DNA of 64,000 nt from Erpetoichthys calabaricus (GCF_900747795.2 NC_041404.2:78438616-78502615); one strand, 5' to 3'; positions 35,959 through 46,984 are shown, numbered from the stretch's first letter. Program-made: numbers and translations. The notes: generated by a model from the letters alone, not told the origin.

Positions 35959-35964
35959 TATTTC

Positions 35965-37500
35965 TTTTGTTTTTCCAGTTGAAACACAGATAAGTGAAGT
36001 GACTTGATCATAGCTACACAGTGTCAGCAGTAGCCTGCGAACCCACAATCTCGGGCTTGAAGTCTAAAGCCTTTGCCACGTGGACGAAAAAGGCACACTG
36101 AAAAGCAGGCAGATAATATTTTTTCTCAGTTCTCTTTATTTATTTCATTCGGAGTCACAGTAAGTAGGGATTCAAAAGAGCATAACTTGTTGCCGCAAAG
36201 CTCAATTGAACCCTGATCAAAAGCCAGGAGGGGTTTTTTATACTTCAGCATCTCATGATTAATAAGACAGAAAGAACATCCTTATCAAAACAGTAAAGTT
36301 AAACAATATGTCTGTCGAGCTAAGCATTTTCTGTGTTTTCAAAGCTAAGCACAGGAGAGACACATTTGCATAAACTACATGTACTTTCTGCAGCCTTGTG
36401 ACCTTGTCCTTGAAACATTCACTCTGAGAAAGGGAAAACAAGAAACAGCTTAGATTTTATTCATGTGGACACTATTTCTCCTGAACCCTGGAATAACATA
36501 TTTTTGTTAGTTCATAAGCCAAAGCGTCTCTCACTGGCAAGTTACAAAATAGTTATTATAAAAATTCTAATTTACTAAACACACAAAATACATGGTGCTG
36601 AGGAGAACATTCTTCTTCTACAGCCACAAAGCCACACTGGATTCAAACTAACAAGTTGCTACCCACATGCCACAACCTTTTGCTAAATGATATCATTGCC
36701 TCCTCGTTTTCATTACTGTTTTGCTCGCCAGCTTTTTAGACCTTGCCATCTCCTACAACATCTTCACACTGTCTTTCTCATTATAAGTAAACAAATCTTC
36801 TTTAGCAGCTTTCACCTCATTGTGCTGGCTTGCATTCTTGAGCTACATTTAACCTAAAAGTATCCATCTGAAGGAAAACAAACAGAACATCCATGCACAA
36901 AAGAAAAGTCCAGTTCGACCATTTGAAAAGTTTATAAACTATAACCTCCCCATGTTCAGAATGTTGAGGGCATCTCAAACAACAGCTAAACATCTGAATA
37001 TTGTATGAGTTAAGTCAACATCTCTTTACAGTTATTAAATGGACCTAATGATTACAGGCTTACCTAAAGTACATCCATACTTCCAACCATCACTTCTTCT
37101 AATGCTATGAACAACAAAATGCGGAATGTTAACCATTTAAATAATTTTTTTTTCTCTTACACCTTTAAGTTGTCAACTGTTACGTCCCTCAGTTAAATAC
37201 TTGTGAACTCCATCAATACAAGTAATTATGAGGCAGTGGTACTCCTTTTGGAACAAATGGGACCTGTTCCACTATGACAGATAACATTTGAACTGGTGGG
37301 TTGCCATTTAGGTAAAAAAGAACTTAAATGTAAGTCTTCTTCAATTGGATGTTCAGCCTCATCTTGGTGAGGACGTCTGAGTTTGTCTGGGAAGACTCAG
37401 GGAAAGCGGCCTTATTTAGCAGTGTGCTATAGAGCCTGCCTCCCTCCCCAACCCCCAAGGCAGACAGTAATTTCAATGCACATTATTTAAATAATATTAA
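35965..37500. other. No recognisable feature
   Basis: AT-rich sequence with short random open frames. I see no gene, RNA or named repeat. Confidence 0.45.
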
Positions 37501-37905
37501 AATGGCAAATTTACAGGATGAACCTTGCAAATATTGAAGTACAAGAGCACAAGTTTTTAGATGTAATCAGTGACTGTTTTATAACAAAGTATGTTAAAGC
37601 ACCAACATGGGGAAAAGCCTGTCAAGATTCAGTATTTTCTATTTAGTAATAATCAGGATAGAATAGAGGGTGTAGAAGTGATTGGAACACTAGGAACATA
37701 ATATACAGTAGTAAAGTACAATTCTCAGTGTTTTAGAAGAGTGCAAATGCATGGACCAAAACTGTGAAGTTTAACTTTGAAAGGGCAGAAAATGCAAAAA
37801 AGTCTAAGGCGGATAAACTGGGATAAGCTTTTAAGTGTGGAGGCAATCAAGGAGCAGTGGAACAGATTTATAAATGGAGGTAGAAAATAAAAAAAAAATC
37901 TTCAT

Positions 37906-38387
37906 TTGGTTAATAAGGAGTTGAAAAAGAAGCTGGAAAGCAAAAAACAGCTGTTTAATGTATATAAGACTAATAACTCCAATGTGAGTTGTAGGGTGTA
38001 TGAGAACATGAGGGCAACCATTAAAAAAGATATTAGGGAAGCTAAAAGGCAATTAGACATGAAAACAGCAGAGAAGGTGAAAGACGAGCAAAAGAGATAC
38101 TTTCAAAATTTTAGTAGTAAACGAGCAGTCAAGGAGGAGATGAAGTTCTATATATCACGAACAGTAAAGGGGAATTAAAATATACAGACACTGAAATAGC
38201 AGATGCTCTAAACTTGCATTTTTCTGAAGTGTTCACATGAGAGGAAGTGGATAACCTCCCAACAGTAAAGGGACCACTAAGGAAGTACTGAGTGATGTGG
38301 AAATTGTTTAGATTGAATGGGTTGAAGTCAAACAAATCACCAGGACCTGATAATATTTACCCTCAAGTGCTTAAGGAGGTTAATGAG
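37906..38387 (+). pseudogene. CR1-like LINE: pre-RT linker and RT start
   Basis: Lysine-rich linker 'KRQLDMKTAEKVKDEQKRYF' region, then 'EIADALNLHFSEVFT' (38195-38240), then 'LNGLKSNKSPGPDNIYPQVL' (38310-38370), the standard RT entry motif K-S-x-G-P-D. A stop and frame changes separate these pieces. The frame is cut at 38389 by the Tigger element. Confidence 0.75.
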
Positions 38388-38624
38388 TACAGTAAAACCT
38401 TGATTATATGTCACTCAATTAACCATCAGTCTCTGTACTACTACTGCCGTGTGGTATGCTGCACATTGGAACAACTCTCCCTTCTGCTACCATGTAATGT
38501 TCTTCCTTAGCACCACATGTCAGGCCGCATTTTGAAATCACAGTGTCAGTGGCGAACTTTCACTTTTAATAGCATTTGATAGCTTTTCTCTTTTATGATA
38601 ATTAATCTACTCTATATTGCTATG

Positions 38625-38804
38625 GCTGATAAACACAATTGTTTGGTGTTGGAATTGTCACAAAAAACTGAAATTATTAAACGTTTACAAAACAGCAAAA
38701 GTGCTTCAAGTATTGCTTCAATTTACAGAGTAGGAAGAACAATGCCGAACAATATAAAGATTGATGCCGACAAAATTGAAAAACATGTTAAAAATGGAAG
38801 CCAC
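38625..38804 (+). pseudogene. Tigger transposase N-terminal helix-turn-helix
   Basis: 'LELSQKTEIIKRLQNSKSAS' and 'SIASIYRVGRTMPNNIK' match the CENP-B/Tigger N-terminal DNA-binding domain (usual form L-S-x-K-x-K-x-E-I-I-x-x-L-E-x-G-x-S, then Y-G-V-G-x-S-T-I). The conserved end of the second helix is altered. No DDE domain follows; the frame ends at 38804. Confidence 0.75.
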
Positions 38805-39346
38805 TGAAGTTAATGTTAATGTATTAATGTTCTCATGTATTGTCTTTTTTTTCAAATTGTGTTTTATTATGTTTTGTTAATATATTGAGATATGTTGGCA
38901 GCTTGTGATGAGCTGTTGGGGAGCAGAAAGTGTGTAATGAATGTTGTAAGTAATGGGACTGGGTGAAGGGCTTCTGTTGTGTAAGGGGAGGACATGTCTG
39001 TTAGGAGATGAGTGACAGGAGAAGTTAGGAGAAAAAGGACAGTGTGGCAGAAGGAAGTTTTGAGTAGAGAGTTAGGAGACAATAAGGAGGAGTGTTATAG
39101 AGTATAGAGAAAAAAGGAACATGAACTGATTGGTAGGGAAAGCTTTCTTTTATTGTTTTAGAAGTGTGCTCCGTAACCCAGATAATGAAGTATAAGACAG
39201 AGCACCATTTGTTACGGAACAAAGACTTCACGTAAAATGTAGAAAACTCCAGTACCTTTGAGATGTGTTTCCTTATTATGCTGCACAATATTATAAGAAT
39301 GAATTAATTTTGCAAAAACTATATTATATTCTGTATTATAAATAAA

Positions 39347-40125
39347 CTAGGGGGCTCCGCCCCCTGCTCGATTCGCTCGCCCACCCCCGGGTTTGGTTTA
39401 CCGGATATACAATTTAAAGAGATTGTTAATTTCATGGGAATAGTTACATATGCATTATTTTCACTTTAAAACTTTTGTAAAAACAATACTAGTCCTTTAT
39501 TTCCGGGCCCGGGCATGGTTAAGTCTCTTTCTTGCAGGACATATAACTCTGCTTGCGTTGTGAAGGGGGTACTGAACGCACGCTAAGGAGTTGCAGTCAG
39601 ATCATCTGCAGATGAGCTGCATTTTCTGCTTGTTGGGCTTTGCCTCGATCATTTCAAAGCTTGTACAGCTGCTGTCCTTTTGCCACTTTGTGTCTCTGCC
39701 GCTGGCGTTGTTAATGGAGGGGGGGGGGAGCTGAACGCACGCTAAGGAGAATCGGTTGGATCATCTGCTGGCTTTCTGCTGCTGCTGCTTGCAAGCTGCG
39801 TGTTCTGCTTGTCGCTTGTCACTGTTTTAAGAGCTGGGAGTACATGATGTCTGTCTGTCAAAAGCATTCCAACAACTGCTTAGTTAGATGTTCGTGAACT
39901 TGTTTTAAATGTTGTTTCATTTCCTTGTCTTGCATGACATTAAAGTATCTCTCGCAGGACGTCAAATTGCTATCTCTTGGCACCAAGTCTCATGTTTGGC
40001 CACGGAGCATCTCGCAGGGACCTTAATCTCTTTCATCTCGCAGGTCTTTAAAGTGTCTTCGGAGAAGATCATGTCTCATCTCCCTGGTCTCCCTTCCACC
40101 AAGATTTTTTTTTTAAATAGAGAGA
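39347..40125 (-). mobile_element. Helitron-like element inside the Tigger element
   Basis: Read on the minus strand it begins tctctctatttaaaa (preceded by A) and ends with hairpin 'gggggcggagccccc' merging into CTAG (39347-39350), followed by T. No target duplication is visible, as expected for Helitrons. It shares 'aaacatgagac' and 'tgccaagaga' with the element at 50037. 779 bp, non-coding. Inside, two direct copies of 'ctgaacgcacgctaaggag' lie near 39573 and 39732. Confidence 0.6.
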
Positions 40126-40259
40126 TGACAATTTGCTCATCCACAGTACATCATTTTAAAAGTAGCTGTTCTGCTATCCGTCTTTTCTCCTATCCGGTCA
40201 CAACCCCTGATGGATAATTGAGGTTTTACCTATATAAACCATATAAAAATATACACATA

Positions 40260-40757
40260 TATAAACCATTGATAGATATTTTTAGCAAGTCACTGCGCAA
40301 TGGGGAAATCCTGAAGGACTGGAAAATATTATCCAATTACATAAAAAGGGTGATCGGGAAGATCTAAGTAACTACAGGCCAACAAGCCTAACATGCATCA
40401 CAGGTAAATGAATGAAAGAAATTATTAAGGGAAAAGATTTATTAACACATGCCAAGAACAGGAGTTTTTCTAAACAGTCAAGAAGGGTTCAAACGATGAA
40501 GGTTGCGTTTTACTAATATGATGGAATTCTATGATTAAGCAATCAAAAGATGTGATCAGAGTGGTACATTTGATATTATTTATCTTGACTTTCAGAATTC
40601 ACTTGATAAGATGCCACATGAGAGAATTGGGCATCAAACTAAAAGAGGTGGGAGTTCAGAGTGTTGTGTGAAGCTGAGGGTGCAAGGAACTTAATCAAAA
40701 TGGGTAAAGGTAAGAGTGGCTTTCCACAGGAGTCAGTGCTAGGGTCACTGCTATTTT
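40260..40757 (+). pseudogene. CR1-like LINE: RT middle part
   Basis: The text 'AKSLRNGEILKDWK' (40285), then a K-x-G-D-R-E-D-L-S-N-Y-R-P motif in another frame (40340-40385), 'TFDIIYLDFQNSLDKMPHER' with palm Asp (40567-40625) and 'GFPQESVLGSLLFL' (40720-40757). Several frame changes. The IS630-like element cuts the frame immediately after 'LLFL'. Confidence 0.75.
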
Positions 40758-41091
40758 TACAGTTTTTCACAATTGCTAACACACAAAAATGACATGCATA
40801 GCACAATTATTCAAACTGACACACAGAGAGCAAAACCTCTTCTCAAGTCTCTAAAACTCTAAACACATTTCCTGCTTTACACACATTTTGCAATTCAAAA
40901 TGGCACTTTCTAAATGCACTGAACATGGTTCTCTGCATAAGACACAACAATCTGACATAAAGTCACATGTTTGCCATTACAACACACTGCCATTCAAAAG
41001 GACAGAACATGAGCTAATTGGCCAATATATGTGCCACCTGGCCAAACACCTCAATGGTTAATTGTTACCACTTCAATCAGGAAGTAAGCAC

Positions 41092-41099
41092 TATAAAAA
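41092..41099 (+). promoter_or_regulatory. TATA box of the IS630-like transposase gene
   Basis: TATAAAAA lies 33 bases before the ATG at 41132. The spacing would give a very short 5' leader. There is no competing TATA nearby inside the element. Confidence 0.5.
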
Positions 41100-41131
41100 G
41101 ACCACAGGTGAGCACCTTTTTTTCAAGAACA

Positions 41132-42639
41132 ATGGAAGACATTGCAGAGAGAGGAAGAGGAAGAGGAAGGGTGAGGATGAGAGGGGGAGGAAGAGTGAGA
41201 GGTAGGGGTAGAACTGGTATAGGAGGTCATGGGCAAAGAAGACAGCAACTGTCAAATGAAATCAGAGCAACCTTAGTTGATCATGTCATCAACCATGGGC
41301 TGACAATGCAAGAGGGTGGATGTAGAGTGCAGCCCAACTTGAGCCGTTTTACTGTTGCCTCTGTCATCCGGACATTTAGACTGGAGCACAGGTATGCAAC
41401 CAAAATGTCTTTCACACTGTGTAGTACACCCCATGTCATAGTGTATCAGTTGGGTGACACCTGTGTACTTCATGAATGGCTAATGTCATACACTAACTGT
41501 ACAAGTTTCCTGTCCAATTTACTCTACTGTGGGGGAATCTTTAGGCTGCATTGTCCAAGCCCTATATTTTTGTTTTTTGTTTTTGTAAAGGACTGAGAGA
41601 CGCAACCATGATGGAGGAAGGGGCGAAATGTTCACAGGGGTACAGGAAGCTGCCATTGTAAACTTGGTCTTGGAGAATAATGAAATCAGATTAAGAGAAA
41701 TTCAAAGCAACATCATCCAAGACAACACCATATTCACCAACATTCAACGAGTCAGTCTGTCCACATTGGCTCGCATTCTCAAGCGAAACCAAATCAGCCT
41801 GAAACAATTGTATAAGGTGCCTTTTGAGAGAAACTCTCAAAGAAACAAAGAGATCAGGATGAGTATATGTGGATGTAAGTACAATATTGACTGCAGCACA
41901 TTACACGCAACATTGTTTCCCAGTGTACTGGATAACACCATATTGACTGATTTTAGTTCATTGTTTTCAGGGAGTACTGGAAATGGATGCTCATGCAATC
42001 CCACATGAGTTCATCTTCATAGATGAGGCTGGTTTCAACCTAGCAAAGACCAGAAGAAGGGGAAGAAACGTCATTGGCCACAGAGCCATTATAGATGTTC
42101 CTGGCCAACGTGGTGGGAACATCACAATGTGCGCTGCCATCTCCAAAATGCATGGTGTCCTCCACCGTCATGCCAACCTTGGACCATACAACACAGGCCA
42201 TATTCTAACATTTCTGGACAGACTCCATAACATTCTCATTCCACCAGAGCGTATGAATGATGCAGACCATGCAAGAACCCGGTATGTTGTAGTATGGGAC
42301 AACGTGAGCTTTCATCATGCAGCGCCAGTCCAAAATTGGTTTGCTGACCACCCACTGTTTCTCGTGCAATACCTTCCACCATTCTCACCATTTCTGAACC
42401 CCATAGAAGAGTTCTTTTCGGCATGGCGGTGGAAGGTATACGACCGGCAGCCCTATGTGCGTATGCCTCTTGTGCAGGCTATGGAAGAGGCATGTGATGA
42501 AATTGATGTGGGTGCGATTCAGGGATGGATAAGGCACTCAAGGCACTTCTTCCCTCGATGTCTGGCAAGGGAAGATATTGCCTGTGATGTGGACGAGGCA
42601 TTGTGGCCAGACCCAGCTGAGAGGCAAGATGCTGCCTAA
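41132..42639 (+). CDS. IS630-like DD35E transposase, three exons, probably one frame slip
   Basis: Predicted exons 41132-41391, 41591-41874 and 41971-42639. Exon 1 starts MEDIAERGRGRGRVRMRG, with an Arg/Gly-rich stretch at residues 7-31, then a first helix-turn-helix ('TVASVIRTFRLEHR'). Exon 2 reads 'FTGVQEAAIVNLVLENNEIR', 'LSTLARILKRNQIS', a second helix-turn-helix. Exon 3 has the catalytic core: D in 'FIDEAGFNLAK', D in 'VVWDNVSFHHA' and E in 'FLNPIEEFFSAW', 35 residues between the last two. Splice sites are AG|gtatgc...aaag|G and GAT|gtaagt...ttttcag|G. Exon lengths sum to 1213, one base over a whole frame, so exon 2 seems to hold a one-base slip near 41855-41874, or the splice is elsewhere. 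Exon 3 is open to its stop. Confidence 0.8.
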
Positions 42640-43154
42640 TTATTTTTCTTGCCTCTTTTTTTTCTATATATTTCTTCTGCACATTTTCTTTTTCAGTTTA
42701 CTGTTTTTTCTGAGCATATTTTTGTTCGCTCCAATGTAAATATATCTGCTGTGCATATGTTGCACTGACTTGTGTGGTGAAAAATAAAAAAATAAATGCA
42801 TGTGTGTGTATCTGCAAATATTTCTGTGCATGTGAACACTCTAATTTTCAACAATTTGGACTATTTTAGTATTGTGGCAGAGCATACTAAAGATGAGAGT
42901 GCTTTTCATTTTGCCCAACAGTGTGTAGTTGGTTAGACAAAAATCTGGTGATATAACTGACATGTGTGCCATTTAGTGCAGTAGTTTGATTATGATCATT
43001 ATATATGTAGTTTTGGTTGCAGTGTTTCATTTTGCAGGTTATGTGAGGTGTTTTGCTCTTTGGGTGAGGTGTTTTGTGAATTGTGCTAAATGATTTGCAA
43101 CAATGAGCCTTGTTGTCAAAATTGTGCTTTAGCAATTGTAAAAAACTGTAATAT

Positions 43155-43735
43155 ATATAAATGGTTGGGATAGAAATATAAATAACAAGCTGGTTACACA
43201 TGCAGATGATACCAAGCTTGGAGGATTGACAGATAATCTCGAATCTATTGAATTATTACAGAGGAACGTGGACAGCATACAAGTTTGAGCAGAGTTTTGG
43301 CAGATGAAATTTAATATAATTAAATGTAAAGTATTATACACAGGAGATAAAAATGTTAAATTTGAATATACAATGAAAGGTCTGAAAATTCAAAAGTACA
43401 CCTTAAGAGAAAGAATTAGAAGATGTAGTGGACTCATCACTATCAACTTCCAGAAAGCGTTCAAGAAGCCATTAAGAAGGTTAACAGAATGTTAGGTCAT
43501 ATAGCATGGTGTGTGGAGCACAAGTCAAAGGAGGTGGTGTTCAAGCTTTATAATGCACTGGTGAGGCCTCATCTGGAGTACTGTGTGCAGTTTTGGTTAC
43601 TGAGCTTTAAAAAAGTCCAGAGAAGAGCAACTAAGGTGATTCTAGGACAGCAGGGGATGAATTATGAGGAAAGATTAAAACAGCTGAGTCTTCTCAGTTT
43701 AAGCAAAATGAGATAGATAATGAGGTGACGTGATT
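43155..43735 (+). pseudogene. CR1-like LINE: RT end and thumb
   Basis: 'NINNKLVTHADDTKLGGLTD' (43175-43240) carries the YADD-type box as ADDT; then 'FWQMKFNIIKCKVLYTGDKN' (43297), 'LNRMLGHIAW' territory (43480), 'LYNALVRPHLEYCVQFW' (43546-43600), 'KVQRRATKVILGQQGMNYEE' and 'RLKQLSLLSLSKMR' (43610-43715). This series is diagnostic of CR1-type LINEs. Stops and frame changes are present, but fewer than in the RTE copy. Confidence 0.85.
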
Positions 43736-44035
43736 GAAGGGTTTAAATTGTGAAGGGAATTAGTACAATGGATCGAGAGTTACTTTAAAATGAGTTCATA
43801 AGGGACACTGGGACACAGTTGAAAATTTATTATGGGTCAATTTCACACAAACATCAGGAGATTTTTCTTCACACAGAGAACCATTGACACATTAAATAAG
43901 TTAACACTGTCGCAGACAATGGAATGTTAGGGACCTTTAAAGCTAGTTGATGTAATTTTGGAAGAATTAAGTGGATGGGACTGGCGAGCTTTGTTGAGCT
44001 GAATGTCCCGTTTTTGTCAAAATTATTCTGTGTCT

Positions 44036-44130
44036 TCTTCCTCTTCTTTTTTCAGCTGCTCCCGTTAGGGGTTGCCAGAGCGGATCATCTTTTTCTGTCC
44101 TCTGCATCTTGCTCTGTTACACCCACCACC
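44036..44130 (-). mobile_element. RTE LINE tail fragment inside the CR1-like 3' end
   Basis: Minus strand: 'ggtgggtgtaacagagcaag', 'aaaaagatgatccgctctgg', 'caacccctaacgggagcagc', 'tgaaaaaagaagaggaagaa'. This is the same tail as at 18470-18872. It lies between 'tcaaaattattctgtg' and the 'ttctaatg' units that end the CR1-like element, so it was inserted after that LINE. No clear duplication was found. Confidence 0.8.
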
Positions 44131-44369
44131 TTCTAATGTTTCTAATGTTGCAATTTTCACATGTCTGAGAAACAATTTCAGTTATAGTATCTACAGGCCA
44201 GAAAACAGGAAACCATAAAGAGAAACAACACAGGCTCAAAAAGCAAAAGCAAAGCACAAGTAAAAAAAAATGGCATCTGCATCCTTCCCTTTTCACTGAA
44301 TATTCTAGTACTGCACTTCTTCTTGCAGATGAAAAGTATCTATCCATTACCAAAGTCATTGTATGTAGC

Positions 44370-44535
44370 TTTGGGTTATGGAGAATATCCTGCTCAACTC
44401 ACACAAGCCAGTATACAAACCTGGATGTGGCACAAGTCAATTGAAGGGCATATTCACACATCCACACTTATGTCTTTTTGCATGTACAGTGGTATATTTG
44501 CCAGTGCTAACCATTGTGCCATCATGTCACCACAC
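44370..44535 (-). mobile_element. SINE fragment, minus
   Basis: 'caagccagtatacaaacctg' and 'ggcatattcacacatccaca' on the left and 'ccagtgctaaccattgtgcc' on the right match the reversed tRNA-headed SINE (its head reads 'ggcacaatggttagcact'). Diverged; middle deleted. Confidence 0.45.
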
Positions 44536-44924
44536 ATAGATTTCATAAAAAATTAAAAATTTAGCTCTAGCTCTGCATTTAAGATAATGTCATGAGTCGA
44601 ATCAATAATGCCATATTGTCAGACTAAGTCAGTAAATTTGAGATGACAGGTTGGAAGAGTGATTAGCACTCCTGGGTTGGATTTCAACTATTATGTCCTG
44701 GATATCATAACATTCAGAAAAGAATGATATTACAGTATTAAATTTCAGTAACATATCTGAAAAAATGAGTATACAAGAGAAGACACAACTTGATTGTTTC
44801 ACTCACTGATACAGAACTATTAAGATAGACACGTCTATGTATAGCAGGCTGATGACATTATGACTCATACACTAGGCACTACAAAATAAAAGTCATCCCT
44901 TTGAATGCCACACACTAAAGATGT

Positions 44925-45035
44925 GCATTTGGGGTCACTTGGCCTCATATGTGATTGTGTTTGCCCTCCAATGGACTGGGACACACCGCAGTACCAGTGA
45001 CCCTAAAATTAATTGAGTTTGAAAATGGGTTAATA
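44925..45035 (+). mobile_element. SINE/L2-type tail fragment
   Basis: 'gtgtttgccctccaatggac', 'tgggacacaccgcagtacc', 'gtgaccctaaaattaattga', 'gtttgaaaatgggttaat' follow the SINE tail order. The head is absent. Confidence 0.5.
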
Positions 45036-45039
45036 GGTG

Positions 45040-46030
45040 GGGTCTAATACTTATTTGTGTCATCTGATCTTTTTTTGTTAACAGACCACTCCTATGTATG
45101 GGTGATACAAGTTGTGTATGATGTTATAACTCAACAAAATTAGGTAACAATTCTGAATTCTTCCACTACCAATAGTGTTCAGTGAAATCAGAGGCCCATA
45201 CTGTATTTTCCATAATCTGCAAACATGACAAACCTGACATTTTTCTAATCAGAAGTGAATGCATTAAAAGACTTTTGGATCATTTAGGTTTTACTATCAG
45301 TGTTTTAATGACCACTAATAATAATGGTCTGCCTGTGTACATCTCTGTTATGAAAATTCTGAGTTTATATATAGCGGAGACTAATCAAATGCACAGAAAG
45401 TGACCAAGCAAAGGTTTAAAGTCACCAGTGATAAATGGCTTCTGAGCAATGGACAATCTGCAGCTAAAACATGCAACCAGGGTCATCTACCCTAATTGCT
45501 CTCATTATCTTATACCTCCTAACCACTCCATTCCCTGAAGTCGCCTCACACCATGGGATGTGATGCCCTTATTTGATGGTCCCAGCAGGTGGCTGCTTGC
45601 AGTGATTACTGAAATGCGCTGCTTTGTTGTCTTGTGCTGATTTAGTAAAAGGACAAACTCATTTACCATGACCTTCTGGGAAAAAAAAGATATGTAAACG
45701 GTTAGCTGCATGGGTAAAGCACACCTGTGGCGCTTTTTATTAGATAGGAGCTGCTTTATCAAGAAATATCTGGACAGAAATAAAACAAAAATCTACCCAA
45801 CGGCCTTCACATTGGCATTTCAGATGATAAACTCATAGACCTTGCCATATAAAAGAAGAATAAATGACTTCGGAAGTTTCAAACAGAAGCCTCAAGAGCC
45901 AAAAAAGGTAAGATTGCCTTTAATATTAGAATATGGCAAAAGAAAGCAGTAGATTGAGAATGTGGATTTATTATTACTTTAACATTCATTATTATCACCA
46001 TTTTAAATGTAATTTGAAAGTACTGCATTT
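45040..46030. other. No recognisable feature
   Basis: AT-rich sequence; the open frames here show no motif I recognise. Confidence 0.4.
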
Positions 46031-46037
46031 TGTGTAT

Positions 46038-46200
46038 ATGTATGGTGGCACAGTGGTTAGCACAGCCATTTCACAGCATCACCTACCTGGAGTCACATCT
46101 CAGCCCAGTTGTGGCCTCTGTGCTCTCTGAGCTGTGCTGTTTGTTGTCCACATGGATTTTCCCAAAATGTGTGTGTTCAATAAATTATGGATTCTAAACT
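46038..46200 (+). mobile_element. tRNA-headed fish SINE copy with well-kept head
   Basis: Starts 'tatggtggcacagtggttag' with A-box-like text, 'cacagccatttcacagcatc', 'ctggagtcacatctcagccc' at the B-box position, then 'cacatggattttcccaaaat' and 'gtgtgttcaataaattatgg'. The tail is short. Family as at 6710. Confidence 0.6.
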
Positions 46201-46644
46201 AGGCCATTTTGAAAGCGTGTATTCATGTGTATGTTCTACATTGTTCTCATGCCCCACCAGAGCTGGTTCTTGCTCTTTTGTCCGGTGCTGCTGCTGTGAT
46301 AAGTCCCTATATTATGCTGTGCAGGATGAAAAAAATGATGCATTGTTACCATACAGGACTTGAAACCTGGTTTAATATCCAGCTGGGATGAAGACTGTAT
46401 GGAGTAACATAGTCAACCCTTAATATGTGTGACTTTCATCAGGTGCCTCTGACTTCCTCAGTCTTGTGTATTAAGGTTTCCGGCAGTAGCTAACTGGCCC
46501 ATGGTGAGAGACTATGAGGGAGTGAGTGAGTGAGTATTGCCATCTCATCCAGAGCTGGTTGCTGCCCTTCTGTCCAATGCTGCCGTTATGTGTGATAAGC
46601 TTCCGTACCTTGCTTTAAAACTGAAGAAAATGGATGAATGGATT

Positions 46645-46905
46645 GAAAGGTGGCATAGTGGGTAATGCAGATGCCTCACAGCATTTGAACTCTGTGTCAA
46701 GCACTATAGAGCAAATTGGTTCTCCCCATGTCCATTTAGAGGTCTCTGACTTTGTCTAATTCCCTAAGCCTTTGTGCATTTGGGTGGCTAGTGATTAAGA
46801 GATTCTCAATGTGAGACTCATTGGTGTCCTAACCAGGGTGGGGTCCTGCCCTGTACAATTCGGATTCTGCTACAATAAACTCTTTCTGCTCATGACTCTG
46901 AAAGG
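46645..46905 (+). mobile_element. tRNA-headed fish SINE copy with tail
   Basis: 'ggtggcatagtgggtaatgc', 'agatgcctcacagcatttga', 'ggttctccccatgtccattt', 'gactcattggtgtcctaacc', 'agggtggggtcctgccctgt'. Head, body and tail are in order. It follows another tail-like piece at 46520-46630 ('ctgaagaaaatggatgaatg'). Confidence 0.55.
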
Positions 46906-46984
46906 GACAAACCAGGTTCATACATATGATGGATGATTTTAATCTATTTTGATAAGCGCTGTATAAATAAAATTATAAGCTTTT

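Larger units (their letters stand above)
38390..40230 (+). mobile_element. Tigger/pogo-type DNA transposon with a Helitron-like element inside
   Basis: Left end cagtaaaaccttgattat with TA at 38388-38389; right end reads ggataattgaggttttacc with TA at 40231-40232. The reverse complement of the right end (ggtaaaacctcaattatcc) matches the left over about 18 bp, apart from the outermost bases. A transposase N-terminus lies at 38625. Without the 779 bp Helitron-like insert the element is about 1.06 kb, so most of the transposase has been deleted. Confidence 0.85.
40760..43148 (+). mobile_element. IS630-like/Tc1-mariner superfamily transposon, complete ends, 2389 bp
   Basis: Left end cagtttttcacaattgctaa and right end (reverse complement) cagttttttacaattgctaa match in 19 of 20 bases, with TA at 40758-40759 and 43149-43150. 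It splits the LINE motif 'SLLFL|IYIN' exactly at a TA. It contains a promoter-like TATAAAAA at 41092-41099, a gene with two probable introns, and AATAAA at 42784. It is much longer than a typical Tc1 element, and its inverted repeats are short. Confidence 0.92.
37505..44148 (+). mobile_element. CR1-like LINE carrying nested insertions
   Basis: One LINE copy broken into blocks: 37505-38389, 40231-40759, 43149-44035 and 44131-44148. Between them lie a Tigger element, an IS630-like element, and an RTE tail. The blocks join in order: 'KSPGPDNIYPQVLKEV' before the first break, 'HKKGDREDLSNYRPTSLTC'-type text after it, 'QESVLGSLLFL' before the second and 'THADDTKLGG' after it. The 3' end has 'ttcttcacacagagaacca' and finishes with 'ttctaatg' units (44131-44148). 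The 5' part with the endonuclease is missing. Confidence 0.85.
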
